From Isoperla grammatica (Eukaryota; Arthropoda; Insecta; Plecoptera; Perlodidae), in NCBI GenBank assembly GCA_945910005.1, contig OX246744.1, positions 46,724,623 to 46,788,622 of the forward strand: a DNA stretch of 64,000 bases, read 5' to 3'. Both the position numbers and the translations under genes were made by a program. Shown here in pieces: positions 33,955-45,290 of the stretch (positions are counted from its first letter, which is position 1; each line of letters begins with the position of its first letter). Below the pieces are notes generated by a model. It saw only the letters and a program-made list of their open reading frames with translations. It searched no databases and was not told where the DNA came from.

Positions 33955-34110
33955 AATAAATTCACAATTAGAGTCTACCCACTCAGTAAATAAACTGATT
34001 TGCAGTGGGGGACTTTAATTTAAAGCGACTAAACCAACCCTGAAGGCTCCGAACACCATCGACGAGTGAGCGATAACCAATCAAAGATCGATATTTCAAA
34101 TACGAAACAT
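33912..34110 (-). mobile_element. SINE-A copy, head-truncated, long AAAT tail
   Basis: The tail contains about 11 AAAT units (33912-33957), then the body from AATTCACAATTAGAGTC to TACGAAACATAT. Confidence 0.9.
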
Positions 34111-34311
34111 ATAACTTGTGCGTATAATCTTATTACTACTACGGAGTCTGGCTTATGAGTGACTTGTGTTCCATCTTAGCAGCTGTGTTTGTATAGAGGC
34201 CCCACGATACCGTTGATATGTTTGAACAACCCAGCATATTAGCCGTAGCCGTTGCTTACAAGCTCGACCACCTAGACTACAATAATATGTATTTATTGTA
34301 TACGCACTCAG

Positions 34312-34314
34312 TAT

Positions 34315-34357
<43 letters not shown>

Positions 34358-34462
34358 TTTGTTTATTTATTTATTTATTTATTTATGTTTGTATGTATGT
34401 ATGTATGTATGTATGTATGTATGTATGTATGTATGTATGTATGTATGTATGTATGTATGTAT

Positions 34463-34512
<50 letters not shown>
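34312..34512. repeat. (TTTA)n-(TGTA)n-(TTTA)n microsatellite
   Basis: About 75 bp of ATTT, then about 75 bp of GTAT, then about 50 bp of ATTT. The symmetric arrangement suggests a TGTA block expanded within a TTTA array. Confidence 0.97.
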
Positions 34513-34514
<2 letters not shown>

Positions 34515-35250
34515 GGCTGTGCGGGCACGTGTTTTCCGTTTTCTAAAATATGTACAACGTACCCAAGTTAAGCTTTGGAATTGAAACCAAGACTTCTGAA
34601 AGTTACAAAATTATTTTTTTTCGTGATTTTGATTGTACCGGTACCATAGACATTGCTAGATGTACGCCGCTTCATTCAAAACATAACTTCGTCCAGAAAT
34701 ACACATTTGTGATAGCCAACTTTTATTGTAGTTAATGTACATACTTTGTTCTAGGAGGTGAGGAATTGTCACTTCGTTATCTTTAATGGTATGTGTGCTA
34801 TGATTTTTCTCATCTACCGGTACAAATGAGCTATTTTGTACCGGTCCTCCTATCCTATTCATTTATATACAACTAATTTACAAAGGAAGACAATAAATAG
34901 AACTATGTATGCAAGCAATAACGTGTACGTCTACGTGTGGTCAGTATAATTGTGACGTCACAAGTCGTACTGGGAACCAGTCGGTGACTTGAGTCGTTGT
35001 TGCTCGCACGCGCACACCCAGTTAGCAGAAGTTGAGTTAACAACAACATAAACTAGTGGTAACAAGACAGACGTCTGTGTTGAAGCAAACAGGCGCCCCC
35101 GGGTAGCTCTGCCTGTCGTGCGAGTCGACTTATGCGATATAGATGCCCCAGACACGACTGAAATATCGAGTCTGTATACCATGGTATACGGCATACGCAA
35201 CAAAATATTAAAAAAATAAATTAATAACTTAATGAATGAATAAATAATAG
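34513..35250. other. No recognisable gene
   Basis: Short open frames only; GACGTCAC at about 34952. Confidence 0.45.
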
Positions 35251-35424
35251 AAATAAATAAATTCACATTTAGAGTCTACCCACTCAATAATGAAACTGAT
35301 TTTCAGTGGGAGACTTTAATTTAAAGCGACTAAACCAACCCTGTAGGCTTCGAACACCATCGACGAGTGAGCGATAACCAATCAAAGATCGATATTTCAA
35401 ATACGAAACATATGAATCAGTGAT
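35251..35424 (-). mobile_element. SINE-A copy, head-truncated
   Basis: AAATAAATAAATTCACATTT to ACATATGAATCAGTGAT. Confidence 0.9.
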
Positions 35425-36165
35425 CCAAGTTCTTCCTATCCTGTCCCAGTGTTGTGATCCAAGATATCCTTATCCTATCCCAGTGATCCCTACACAGGTT
35501 CGTTGTTTGCTGTTGTCTGGAAAGCCAATGCACTCAGTTACACAAGGCCCGAATATCGCAAGGCGGTGTACTTGTATTATTATTGTAATATTGTTGTGTA
35601 GCGTTTTCAAGGTATTACTGATGGTTCTGAGTGCGTACTGGTGCGTCTATTGTATTGTATTGTATTGTCTTGCACTGGCCCGTCTATTGTATTGTTGTCT
35701 AATTGTTCATGGCGCACTCAGGCTCTCAGTGCAGCTATTGAAATATTACCCATCTCCTCTAGACTGTATTAGTGATGACGTCAGATTAAATGGCGGACGA
35801 GCTATCTGACTCCAAACAACTTTCCTGAAACGTAGTCAATATCTGAACGGATAACCCTCGCTACAATGTTTGCAAAAACAAAACTATCTGTCAAAGCTGT
35901 CGACTGTTATGATTTTTTGGAGTCACAAATACGGTTCAACATTGGTTGACAGGGGAATCGTGACGTCACACTAATATACTCTACAAATACATGGTTGCCA
36001 CTCGTCATGTCAGATAGAGATGCGCTTAGTCCCTTGTTGCGCGGAGCTGCCGGCCATGTCGTGCTGCGTGAGATGTTGTTAAGGAGAGTTATGGAGATTA
36101 CTCCCACATACACACAACACGTGGGTGCGAGAGAGATGGAGATACTTTCACTTGTGGCACGCGCG
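35425..36165. other. No supported gene
   Basis: A short duplication of GATCCAAG and ATCCTATCCCAGTG near 35422-35490; a (TATTG)n stretch near 35648-35690. Confidence 0.45.
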
Positions 36166-36167
36166 TG

Positions 36168-36178
36168 TGAGAGAGAGA

Positions 36179-36213
<35 letters not shown>
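36168..36213. repeat. (GA)n microsatellite
   Basis: GA dinucleotides with one T interruption. Confidence 0.95.
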
Positions 36214-36384
36214 GTTGTTATTTCTGTAACGATTCAATAATGTATAAATAATTAATTTCAGAAATAACAATCGTAAAATATTTATACACGTTTTTAAGTT
36301 CAAGTTGTTTAGGTGACACAAAATAAATCGCATATATCAATATCTTGGAGCGTTGTTTTTAGTTTTACTTAGTTTAAAAGTTAA

Positions 36385-36522
36385 GTTTGTTTTGTTTTTG
36401 TTGTTATTGTTATTTATGACTTCATTATGATTAATTGTTTGCATAGCCTAGTTTTATTTAAGGTCCTCCTTTGTAAATTAGTTTTATAACTGATTAGGAT
36501 AGATATTAAATAAATAAATAAG
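36385..36522 (+). mobile_element. LINE-like 3' end, copy 1
   Basis: GTTTTGTTTTTGTTGTTATT, AATTGTTTGCATAGCC, TTTATTTAAGGTCCTCCTTT, then AGATATTAAATAAATAAATA. It is shared with 39412-39549 in the same order with an AATA-type tail, as in non-LTR retrotransposon 3' ends. Confidence 0.7.
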
Positions 36523-36865
36523 TAGGGCCCTAAATAAATAAAGCTCCACCCCCTAGTTATGTGACAACTGACAACCGCCCAGCATAACAAATATAACTTA
36601 TTATAAATAATATAATATGAAATAAATAAATACGATATGATTGTCGGGTTGTCACGGGGTTGAGGGGTGGTCACATAGCGATGGAGGGGAGCAGCAGGGG
36701 AATGTCAAACTAAGAACATCTCAAGTATGTCAGTAAAACAATGTTAATTAGCAGGTATCAGTCGGCAGAGAAGTGTTTAGTGTCTGTATGTTGGTAGACC
36801 ATCCGATGACGTCATCGTATTGGCAACACTGCACGATGAGTTATTAATGAACGCCACGAAATGGT
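36523..36865. other. No recognisable gene
   Basis: Bases 36545-36675 show an imperfect inverted repeat (CCCCTAGTTATGTGAC and GTCACGGGGTTGAGG), possibly a decayed MITE. Confidence 0.45.
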
Positions 36866-37020
36866 GCAGCAGGACGATTCTCTAAATATGCGTTAAATTT
36901 TTCACCGATTTCGGTCGCTACAAAAAGGCTGTGTACCAATCACCGCCTTCAATTTGCCTTCCGTGACGACTGAAACCGGTGATAAATTTAACGCGCATCT
37001 TAGAGAATCGCCCTACTGGT
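36866..37020. mobile_element. MITE with CGATTCTCTAA ends
   Basis: ACGATTCTCTAAATATGCG, TTAAATTTTTCACCGATTTC are mirrored by GAAACCGGTGATAAATTTAA and CGCGCATCTTAGAGAATCG. The end motif is shared with the element at 42599-43460. Confidence 0.88.
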
Positions 37021-37194
37021 CGGATTAAGGTCTGCATTACTTTTACCGACCGAGTCCCCGTTAGTCGAACTGGACCGCCGGAATGATTGATTTAATTAAT
37101 TAGAAAGGTCTGATGACTTGGATTAGAGTTTCGCGAGCATATTCGTAACAGGATACGGTTGTGGGACGACCCGTCAGCTGGCTAACCAGGCGAC

Positions 37195-37515
37195 ATATTT
37201 ATATGAACGACTTACAACAATGAAACAAATGAAATGAATCGATGGACAAACAGCAAGCTGTCAAACAATAAAATATTTTGATTTTGAAAACAAATCTTCA
37301 AAACAAACAAGAATCATACAAAACGTTCACAACTTGGTTGCCCATCATTAAACGTTTTAAACGTTTTAAGTGGTGAGCAGTTACTATCGCCATACCTCGT
37401 TTTCTTCATAATGTTGCAATTTTATTATTTTGACAGCTCGTTGTTTGTCCATCAGTTCGATTCATTTGTTACATTGTTGTAGTTCGGCTGTGACGTCAGT
37501 TGCAAGTTCCCTATA
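37195..37515. mobile_element. Palindromic element M3, copy 2 (inverted relative to copy 1)
   Basis: GGACAAACAGCAAGCTGTCA to TGACAGCTCGTTGTTTGTCC, with the same interior (ATTTTGATTTTGAAAACAAA) reversed relative to 21056-21385. Confidence 0.85.
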
Positions 37516-37526
37516 GCTATAGTAAG

Positions 37527-37690
37527 GTCCGAATTTACCAAACTTTTTAATTAATCGGCCGATTTACTAATCTCGGATTGGTTGCCATGGTTTCAACAAA
37601 CACTACATACAAAATGCACGTCGGGTGTCATTTTTGATCTCCGATTAACAGGAAATCGCGGGATTAATAAAGTTTGCTGAAACTGGCTCT
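37527..37690. mobile_element. Probable MITE with TTACCAAACTTT ends
   Basis: AATTTACCAAACTTTTTAAT is mirrored by GGATTAATAAAGTTTGCTGA; inner CGGATTGG/CTCCGATTAAC pair loosely. Confidence 0.5.
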
Positions 37691-38806
37691 AAACCATATA
37701 GATATGCAAACATACTTGATGAAATGCGGTGGCCCGTGGCAAAGAATTGTGCTTGTCTGATCCTGTTGTTGCAACACCCACAGACTATGGTGTTACTAAA
37801 TAGTGAATACCAAAACAGAATATTAATAAATAGATGTGAGAATGTATTTGAGACAGTGGAGGTAGTGGACAGAGAGGTTTATGTCTTCTGGACACAATGG
37901 CAATGTCTTGTGGACACAATGGCAATGACACCAAAGCATAACCCGGTTTCTGAAGACATAAAATGCAGTAAAGAACGGAGAAACTGATGTAGAAACGAAT
38001 GCCAAAGCAGAAAAATACGCTTTTCTCCAACCCAATCAAGAGAAAACCTCCATCATAATATGTATGTATAAGCTTAAAGTAATAAACACGCTTATTGTAT
38101 GTATGCATATTTGATATCACTACTTGCCTACTTTGGACTCGTTCGCAGTAAAAGCATTGAACAACTAAAACTAAATTTAAAATCAACATACAAAATCACA
38201 AATATTCCGTGATGGAACAAATTAGCTCGATCCTCCCTCGCTTTCTGAAAAATATTGTACCTTTGCCTCTTGAGAATTCCGCTGACAAGATTTATTTTTG
38301 ACAATCTTGTTCAAAGAATGCGGCGAAAATGTCGTTCTTTTTTGAGACTACTCGGTTACTGTAATCGGGGAATAAGTCTTATAGAGACTGCCTGTTTGCC
38401 GCGTTGCTTGTTGGTGTAGGATAATCTCTAGGCTACAGAGTAGTTATCGAGCAACAGTCAGGGAAGGAACCGCCGTAAATAGATATCGTTTTATTGTGGT
38501 AACCCTTAGTTACAAGAACTATTTTCTGTTGGGAACATTATATAATTTATTTTCATGTACTACTCCTGTGACTGCTCCAAAGTTACCCTAGCACCAAAGA
38601 TAGATTTATGTCAAAGTTATTCCCAAACCATGCATCGAACCCTGGACGCTCTGCTGAAATTGTATCGTTTTATTTATTGTCACTCTTTGTAAATCAGTGT
38701 TTTAACGGAATAAGATCCTTTTAATAAATACATATATAGTATTAGTTAGTTCGACAGGAGTAGTCTACCTAATGATACAAGTCTTGCGTCATAACGCATT
38801 AATGTG
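37691..38806. other. No supported gene
   Basis: Open frames at 37724-37987 and on the opposite strand lack domains. CATGCATCGAACCCTGGACG near 38631 is tRNA-like. Confidence 0.4.
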
Positions 38807-38935
38807 TGCGAGTGTGCGTGAGTGTGCATGAATGTGCGCGAGTGAGTGTGCGTGAGTGTGCGTCAGTGTGCATGTGTGCGCATGAATGTGCGTGTGTGAG
38901 TGTGCATGAGGGCGTGTGTGCGTCTGTGTAAGTTG
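38807..38935. repeat. GTGTGCG-rich minisatellite
   Basis: Repeats of GAGTGTGCGT and GAATGTGCGC. Confidence 0.85.
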
Positions 38936-38939
38936 TTTT

Positions 38940-39070
38940 TGTTTTTTGTTTTCTTACATTTCTCTTGTTACTTTAAGTTATAACACTCTAGTGTGACTTG
39001 TTGCATTGTACTGTATTGTAAGCTGTATTAGTGGGTCGCTGACCCGTTGTCAACAAAGATCCAATGAATC
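38940..39070 (+). mobile_element. Possible LINE 3'-end fragment
   Basis: GGGTCGCTGACCCGTTGTCA followed by CAATGAATCAATCAA gives a hairpin plus short tail like some non-LTR 3' ends. Single copy in the window. Confidence 0.3.
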
Positions 39071-39411
39071 AATCAACCCACTCATCGTCGCGATTAACCC
39101 GGCTGTAGAATCTATGAGTCAAGACTTGAGCTTACTGACTTGGAAGATGAGGCGAAGCGAAGGTGAAACATAGAAAGTTATAAAATAATCGTGTTTCTAC
39201 AATCTAATAGTTTAACAGAAAAACTAGTTTAGTTCAAGCTTGTGACGTGTGCGTTGTTTATAGGGCACCTTCAGTGGCTTCTGCTTTCGTGACGTCATAT
39301 AATACATACTTTTATTTTTATTATTTAATATATTTCATTTCCACTTGATTTTATTTTATTTCATTTTTCAATTATTATTTTTTCTTGTTCTTGATTTTTT
39401 TTATAGAACAG

Positions 39412-39549
39412 TACTTTGTTTTGTTTTTGTGGTTATTGTTGTTTATGATTTCATTAGTATTAATTGTTTGCATAGCCAGTTTTATTTAAGGTCCTCCTTT
39501 GTAAATCAGTTTTTATAACTGAATAGGATAGAAATTAAATAAATAGATA
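39412..39549 (+). mobile_element. LINE-like 3' end, copy 2
   Basis: Same order as 36385-36522: AATTGTTTGCATAGCC, TTATTTAAGGTCCTCCTTTG, ATAGGATAGAAATTAAATAA. Confidence 0.7.
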
Positions 39550-39639
39550 AATATCACACTTCCTAACATGACCACAAGCAAACGTTCACGGCGCGACATA
39601 GTCACATATTTTACGTTTCCAAATTTCTCATTTTCTTGG

Positions 39640-39870
39640 CCACTCTTCACGTCAAAAACCGCAGATAATGTTCATTATTTTTCATTATATATCGTTCAAT
39701 TTATTCATAAAAAACGACTGATTAAAATGTAGGACACAACTTAGAGCATTCAGTATGTAGGGCGTACTAAACCACAGTGCGCTGTTGATTCAGATTTTCG
39801 TTTTCGATGCCCATTCTTGTGATATAATTTAAAAATGAAAATTTTGTGCGGTTTTTGACACAGCCGTTGT
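39640..39870. mobile_element. Inverted-repeat element M5, copy 1
   Basis: GTCAAAAACCGCAGATAATG with TTCATTATTTTTC is mirrored by AAAAATGAAAATTTTGTGCGG and TTTTTGAC. The interior GTGCGCTGTTGATTCAGATT is shared with 55572-55893. Confidence 0.8.
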
Positions 39871-40182
39871 GACGTCACGTGAATGTACCGTTAAATGTCC
39901 ACAAGTCACCAAACTTCAATTAAAAAAAAATCTGAAAACGGCCGAAAATCTACTGTGCAACAGCCACGTCAAACTGTAGCATTGAAGGCGCAACAGGTGC
40001 GACGGTGCAACAGATGATGTGACCGGCTGTGATTCTCCTTGAGACCGAGAGAAACTAACTAACGTTGGTCACGTGATGTCGACAACAAGTGTTTAGTGTT
40101 TTAAACTGCTCTAGTTTCGCAGTCGTGTCGGTTCTATAAATATTACGGCGTGTGTCTCCATGCCTGGTCTGGCGCACTGTAT

Positions 40183-40630
40183 ACAGGTCGCTGGTCGTTA
40201 GGTGCAGAGCGTGTGTTGTACACAGGTGATAATAATGTACAGGTCGCTAGTCGTTACGTGCAGAGCGTATGTTGTACACAGATGATAATAATGTACAGGT
40301 CGCTAGTCTTTAAGTGCAGAGCGTATGTTGTACACAGATAATAATGATGTACAGGTCGCTAGTCGTTTAGTGCAGAGCGTATGTTGTACACAGATAATAA
40401 TAATGTACAGGTCGCTAGTCGTTACGTGCAGAGCGTATGTTGTACACAGATGATAATAATGTACAGGTCGCTAGTCGTTAAGTGCAGAGCGTATGTTGTA
40501 CACAGATAATAATAATGTACAGGTCGCTAGTCGTTCATTGCAGAGCGTATGTTGTACACAGATAATAATAATGTACAGGTCGCTAGTCGTTACGTGCAGA
40601 GCGTATGTTGTACACAGATAATAATAATAA
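40183..40630. repeat. ~56-bp minisatellite, eight units
   Basis: Units begin ACAGGTCGCTAGTCGTTACG, continue TGCAGAGCGTATGTTGTACA and end CAGATAATAATAATGT. The array lies about 270 bp downstream of the SAM exon's donor, in the following intron. Confidence 0.95.
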
Positions 40631-40635
40631 TCATC

Positions 40636-40690
40636 ATAATTTTTCATGGCAATACCTGTTTTAGGGTGCACACCAGCATTTAATAAACAT
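40636..40690 (-). mobile_element. SINE-B tail-side fragment
   Basis: TTTTTCATGGCAATACCTG, TTTTAGGGTGCACACCAGC. Confidence 0.65.
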
Positions 40691-40778
40691 TTCTGCACAC
40701 GAATAATTAAAAAAATGAATACATTGTTCATTTATTAGGATGTACCCTACGTAAAGTGGTTCCACAGCTACCTTGTGA

Positions 40779-40853
40779 ATGGTGACGTCATAGATGAGTG
40801 AGCCAGAGCCAATCAGCGGGTGGGCTGACGTATCTGTGACGTCAGCATCCACG
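40779..40853. repeat. GACGTCA-bearing inverted repeat next to the SAM exon
   Basis: GTGACGTCATAGATGAGTGA, GCCAATCAGCGGG, then GACGTATCTGTGACGTC. Related to 8444-8530; it ends about 44 bp from the splice donor. Confidence 0.7.
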
Positions 40854-40896
40854 AGGTTGCCGTGGAAGTGTAACAGGTAGTTGCAGCTGGTCCTAC

Positions 40897-41614
40897 CTGA
40901 GCATATTCTGCGCACGCCTCGATAGAAGTGACGTAGCTGCACACGTCATCGGTCGTCCAGTGCGCAATGCTCTGCGCATCACGACACAGCGACATACACC
41001 GTCCTCCAATGAGCGGCTGGCTAGATGACGTCATCGCGAGGCGCGGACTGCTCGCGGTACTCCCCGCCCTACTCGGACTCACACTTCCGGTCCGCTTTGT
41101 TCCCTTGTTAGTCCTCAACGTGTCGACAATAGGAATGTTCAAGAAACTCTCGAAACTGTGTTCACTGAGACTTTTCCTCGACTTCTTCGTGTGGGGGGTG
41201 GGCGCCGCGGAGCTGAGGTCTAAGGGGCTGCTCTCTGAGGGGGCGGGTCTCTTGATTGCACCCTTCAGGTAGGTCTCCAGCTGCGTCGCGTTGTGCGCGC
41301 TGGCTGTGCGCACCATGTTGAGCAGAGCCTGCGTCGAGCTCATGTCGATCAGGGGAGGAAACAACGCGTTGCTTGCCGCGAAGGGGTTGGCGATACTGGC
41401 GTAGAGGGCCTGTTGGGACTTTGTCAGGTTGGCGTCCGTGTCTTTGGGGGTGGAGTTGGGCGTCGTCTTGCCGCCGCCGCCCCCCTGGGAGGGTGGTATC
41501 GTGGTGGTGGCGAGGGGGGCCATCAGGCCGACGAAGGGGGTGGCCGCCCCCTTGAAGGAACCGAAACGAGAGTCCAGGGGGAAGTTTGAGCCGTTACGTC
41601 CCGCGCTGAAGTAG
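40897..41614 (-). CDS. Internal exon of SAM-domain nuclear protein with PLDLS corepressor motif (partial gene)
   Basis: This 718-bp exon encodes 239 residues plus the last base of a split codon. On the minus strand it starts after a pyrimidine-rich tract ending TTTAG and ends CAG|GTAGGA, a good donor. Visible parts: Gly/Pro/Ser/Thr-rich N-terminal half with a GGGGG run (44-48); a conserved-looking helical stretch around FPPLIDMSSTQALLNMVRTA (85-104); PLDLS at 130-134 (genomic 41212-41226), the known CtBP-binding type; basic KKSRK (143-147), a possible nuclear signal; a Ser-rich linker; and from about residue 216 HWTTDDVCSYV, the first helices of a SAM domain, which stops at the exon end. The WTxDDVCxxV start resembles the SAM domains of SAMD7/SAMD11 and polyhomeotic-type proteins, and PLDLS with this context also recalls insect E93/Mblk-1-type corepressors. 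Family assignment is from memory and undecided. Coding status rests on codon structure, matched splice phase and domain content. The remaining SAM exon was not found. Confidence 0.8.
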
Positions 41615-41864
41615 CTAAACAGAAAACAAAACAATTTTAATAGTTTTTCTTGGTTTACGACTTAACAAGTTGGTCACATGACGTTGACCTCTCACGACAG
41701 GCAGAGTTACCCTGGGCATATTTGTGTGTGATAGAGAAACATGGACGATCACCCTCCTCGACTGGACTGTCAGTTGAGCGCAGGCCAACACCACAACTAA
41801 CAACAAAGTGTTCCCTTGTCTTGTGCGTGGAGCAAATGTTCTGTTCGTTTATGTTATAGTGTGT

Positions 41865-42150
41865 TGTCGTCACGGATTATGTTATAGGGTAGTGACGCGT
41901 GTGACAACTACCAACCTAAATCTAGTTGCATCCGGTTCTCTTGCCTCAGGTATTGTAGTGATAATATCGGCCGCCTGTTGTCAGACGCGGTGGGGTCGCA
42001 TTCCATTCACGGTCGGTGCAGTCAATGCAGTGGACAATAACAATACAGGTATCGGTCAATCTCGAGTTGAATACCGTTGAAATAGACCGTGTGGAGCGAC
42101 CGTCTCCTCAGAATTTTAGGGGACATCCGCTTCTTACGGCGTCGCCAGAA
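41865..42150 (-). mobile_element. R3 repeat, near full length
   Basis: Reverse-oriented: TTGTCGTCACGGATTATG, ACCAACCTAAATCTAGTTGC, GCATTCCATTCACGGTCGGT, GAGCGACCGTCTC, then CTTACGGCGTCGCCAG. Inside the SAM-gene intron. Confidence 0.85.
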
Positions 42151-42381
42151 TATTTACGTTGTTTTATGGGAAAACGATTACATCTTCGAGTTTGAAGCCA
42201 CTTGTTAAACGTTTAAACGTACAGTGACGTCACTCGTCAGTAAGAGGACACAATAATTACAATCAATTCCCGTTACGAAATGGTTAACGAATTTAGCTGA
42301 AAATTGGGGTTTTTGTTATAAGAAGTAATATTTAAGATCTGCACTAAAAGATGCAAGAAGTGAACATAGCATAACATGAAG

Positions 42382-42588
42382 TTGTTCGCACTGTCCAATC
42401 ACTGATTCATATGTTTCGTGTTTGAAATATATATCGATCTTTGATTGGTTATCGCTCACTCGTCGATGGTGTTCGGAGCTTACAGGGTTGGTTAAGTCGC
42501 TTTAAATTCAAGTCGCCCACTGAAAATCAGTTTCGTTACTGAGTGGGTAGACTCTAGATGTGAATTTATTTATTTATTTATTTATTTA
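42382..42588 (+). mobile_element. SINE-A copy, 5'-truncated
   Basis: GTTCGCACTGTCCAATCACT to an (ATTT)n tail. Confidence 0.9.
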
Positions 42589-42598
42589 ACATATTGCC

Positions 42599-43460
42599 CC
42601 TGCAGGGCGATTCTCTAAGGTCCATGGTAAATTGAACGCCCGTTTTCGACGTTACGAGCCTTACCGCATTGAGTTAGCGATTCTCTACCGTGTTTTATCG
42701 ACAAAGATCGTTACCACCTACGTTAAAAGTAGCGCGCTCCAAAACCCTGCCTTTAGACGTGCGATAAGAAAACATGGCGGACTTTTCAAGCCGTCTCATG
42801 TTCACTTCAGCATTTGAACTAATTGATAATAGAAATTTGTTGTGTGTATCGATACAAATATACGATATTTATATTTAAAAATATGTGTGTGAGTAAGGAA
42901 ATATAATTTGTAGTTATGTAACAAAAGTCTAGAAGTAATTTTGTATCATAACCCTACTTTCCTAGTTTGGCCGTGCCGTCACGGCACGTAGGGTAGGCCT
43001 AGAACCCTAGGCCTACTTCTAAGTTCAAACACTAGGTTCGTTCGATTTGCTACACCTTTTATACTCTTTGCACTCACTCCATGTTATTTCATGGGATACA
43101 TGGCATGAAGTACAAAGGGTGCCGGTAAATCAAACGAACCCTAATGCTGCAATAAGTGAAAAAAGTGCAGAAGGTGTCCGGAAATCAAACGCACCCAATG
43201 GCAAACGTTCCATTTATTCACGCGTTGTCATTGGTTAACTTTCTATAGTGTACACAGCCATCTCGAAAACATCCACAAACTAATATATAACAGGCGCTGC
43301 TCTGCTGCAACGGCTACGTCCTTTCGATACGGTTATCGAACGTTATGAAATGGTAGTTGGGAATCGCGCGGTAGCTTCATGTAGCTTATCGTGTGGTAAG
43401 TTTAGTACAAGTGTCGTTAAGGTTAAATTTACCGCGCATCTTAGAGAATCGCCCTGCAGG
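42599..43460. mobile_element. ~860-bp non-autonomous element with CTGCAGGGCGATTCTCTAAG ends
   Basis: CCTGCAGGGCGATTCTCTAA at the left and TTAGAGAATCGCCCTGCAGG at the right are exact mirrors. The ends match the 155-bp MITE at 36866. The interior has no transposase, but holds a secondary inverted repeat at 43035-43142 (GGTTCGTTCGATTTGC and GTAAATCAAACGAACC). Inserted in the SAM-gene intron. Confidence 0.85.
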
Positions 43461-44089
43461 TCTAGGCCAGGGTGTTATGCGCTGCTAAAATAAGAACACG
43501 CCATATAAACCATACTCTCATTCCATGTTACGATAATTTGATCAAAGGCTTAAGTTCATTGATGTGTATAATTTTACAATTACAAAATACCAGATAAACT
43601 TGCATCTTGTAACATTTCTATGGACTACATTATAGCTAGACAGAGGAAACTGAGTTTCTAGAGGCCGTAATGCAAAAATTAAACTTCCCCCCCTCTCCCC
43701 CCCCCCCACACACACATACATCAGGGGTCAGTTGGGGGGCCGGGTCACGCCACTCCACACACGAATTCTGGGCGATATATTTTAGGCTGCGCGTGTAACA
43801 TAGATATCATTCGCAGTTGTTATACTCATTAGCTTTATTTCCTGTTATCCATTTTATTGGCACCCAGTTACACGACAGGACATGTAATTATTCAGTATAT
43901 GCTAATTACGGTAATTACACTGGTAATATACTGTAGATAAGAGGCCAGTAAAGACTATAAGTAATTGGTCTGCGCTCTTTACGGGTGCTGAGTTTTATTG
44001 TTTTGGAATGGATGTGTGCTGATATTGTATGTAACATAGTAAACCTTTGTGGTCACTTCCACACCAATCACAGCTATAGTAATCGTACA
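43461..44089. other. No recognisable gene
   Basis: Intronic. A C-rich/CA stretch at 43686-43720; nothing else. Confidence 0.5.
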
Positions 44090-44226
44090 ACAACTTCGGT
44101 AATGCTTCCGTCACGAGTGGGTGAGCGGCAACCAACCAGCGGCCGTGGCTAATTCGAATACCTGCTCGGGTTGGCCGAGACCGTAAACACGTCATTGATT
44201 GATGACGAAAGCATTACCGAAGTTAT
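44090..44226. mobile_element. MITE M6, copy 1
   Basis: ACAACTTCGGTAATGCTTCC with GTCACGAG is mirrored by GATGACGAAAGCATTACCGA and AGTT. The interior has GAGCGGCAACCAACCAGCGG and CTCGGGTTGGCCGAGACCG. TIR sequence overlaps that of family M1 (GCTTTCGTCA). Confidence 0.9.
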
Positions 44227-44264
44227 TGTAAGATGACTTGGATGCACAGTTATAGGTCTCGCAA

Positions 44265-44399
44265 AACAACTTCGGTAATGCTTTCGTCATCAATCAATGA
44301 CGTGTTTACGGTCTCGGCCAACCCGAGCAGGTATCTGAATTAGCCACGGTCGCTGGTTGGCTGCCGCTCACCCACCCGTGACGGAAGCATTACCGAAGA
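44265..44399. mobile_element. MITE M6, copy 2, inverted relative to copy 1
   Basis: Reads ACAACTTCGGTAATGCTTTC, ATCAATCAATGACGTGTTTA ... to GGAAGCATTACCGAAG, the reverse of copy 1, 38 bp away. Together they form a palindrome with arms of about 135 bp. Confidence 0.92.
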
Positions 44400-45185
44400 T
44401 GTAGAAAAAATGCGTTTCGTTCAAGTTCATTATTTTGATTGGCTGTCAACTCGTGTATATGTTTTATTATAAAAGCATAGCAATAATATACAAATTAATT
44501 AATGTGTATTTATGGATTTATTTATTATATGGTAACTCTCAGGAACTGATTTAATGAGGGACATAATATTGTTTCATAATATAGTGGCTGTGACGGCTCC
44601 AAAGTCACTGTCCCTTTCATGGGCGCTAATTCAAAGAAAATCAACATATTCCTAACGTTCTTTCACACATTCGTGAATTCAGTCTTCCGCTAAGTCTAGA
44701 GTGCACAAGTCTAATGAGCAACGCCCACCGTTCCATTTACCAACGGGTGGTTGTAAATTATCCCTTATGGACCCGTTTCTATTAGATGGTAGGAAACTAG
44801 AGAAGTAGAAAATCATGTTGGTACGCTTGGACTCGGGTATGTGAACATTTGCGTTGCCAACTTTACTATATAACATTCGCCCAATGATTTTCAACAGCTA
44901 TAGTAGGCTAGATCGCCAGTCCCCCAACCTTCCACTGAGTAGCAAGCGTAGCGATTTGAAGCCATCTTGCCACTGGCAATTAACATGCTTATTTGGACCT
45001 TTTAGTACTGCTAGCGCTGCCAATGGCAGAAAGTCGCATTAGAAACTCCTATCCCCGCCTGTGTTATTTGCCCATTTCAAGATGACATCAAAGTGCTACG
45101 CCTGCTGCTGCTAGCCTGGCGATCTAGCCTACTATAGATGTTGAAAATCATTGCATTCACCTATATTGACCGACGGAACACGTTG
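44400..45185. other. No gene; imperfect palindrome around 44890-45150
   Basis: GATTTTCAACAGCTATAGTAGGCTAGATCG in two parts at 44886-44916 is mirrored by CGATCTAGCCTACTATAGAT and GTTGAAAATCATT at 45120-45155, so 44880-45155 is probably another foldback element. Confidence 0.7.
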
Positions 45186-45290
45186 GATGAAAACCTTCAG
45201 TTACGATTGCCGGAGGCCGGTATCGAACCGGTGACCTCCAGAATTACAGTACAAGACGCGTTACGCGTGAGCTACCATCCTTCGATAACA
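45186..45290 (-). mobile_element. SINE-B head fragment
   Basis: GAAAACCTTCAGTTACGATT, GCCGGAGGCCGGTATCGAAC, then GCGTTACGCGTGAGCTACC; mirrored A and B boxes are present. Confidence 0.75.

Noticed and set aside
34218..34514. 98-codon frame of IYLF repeats as a membrane protein
   Set aside because: It is the translation of a TTTA/TGTA microsatellite.
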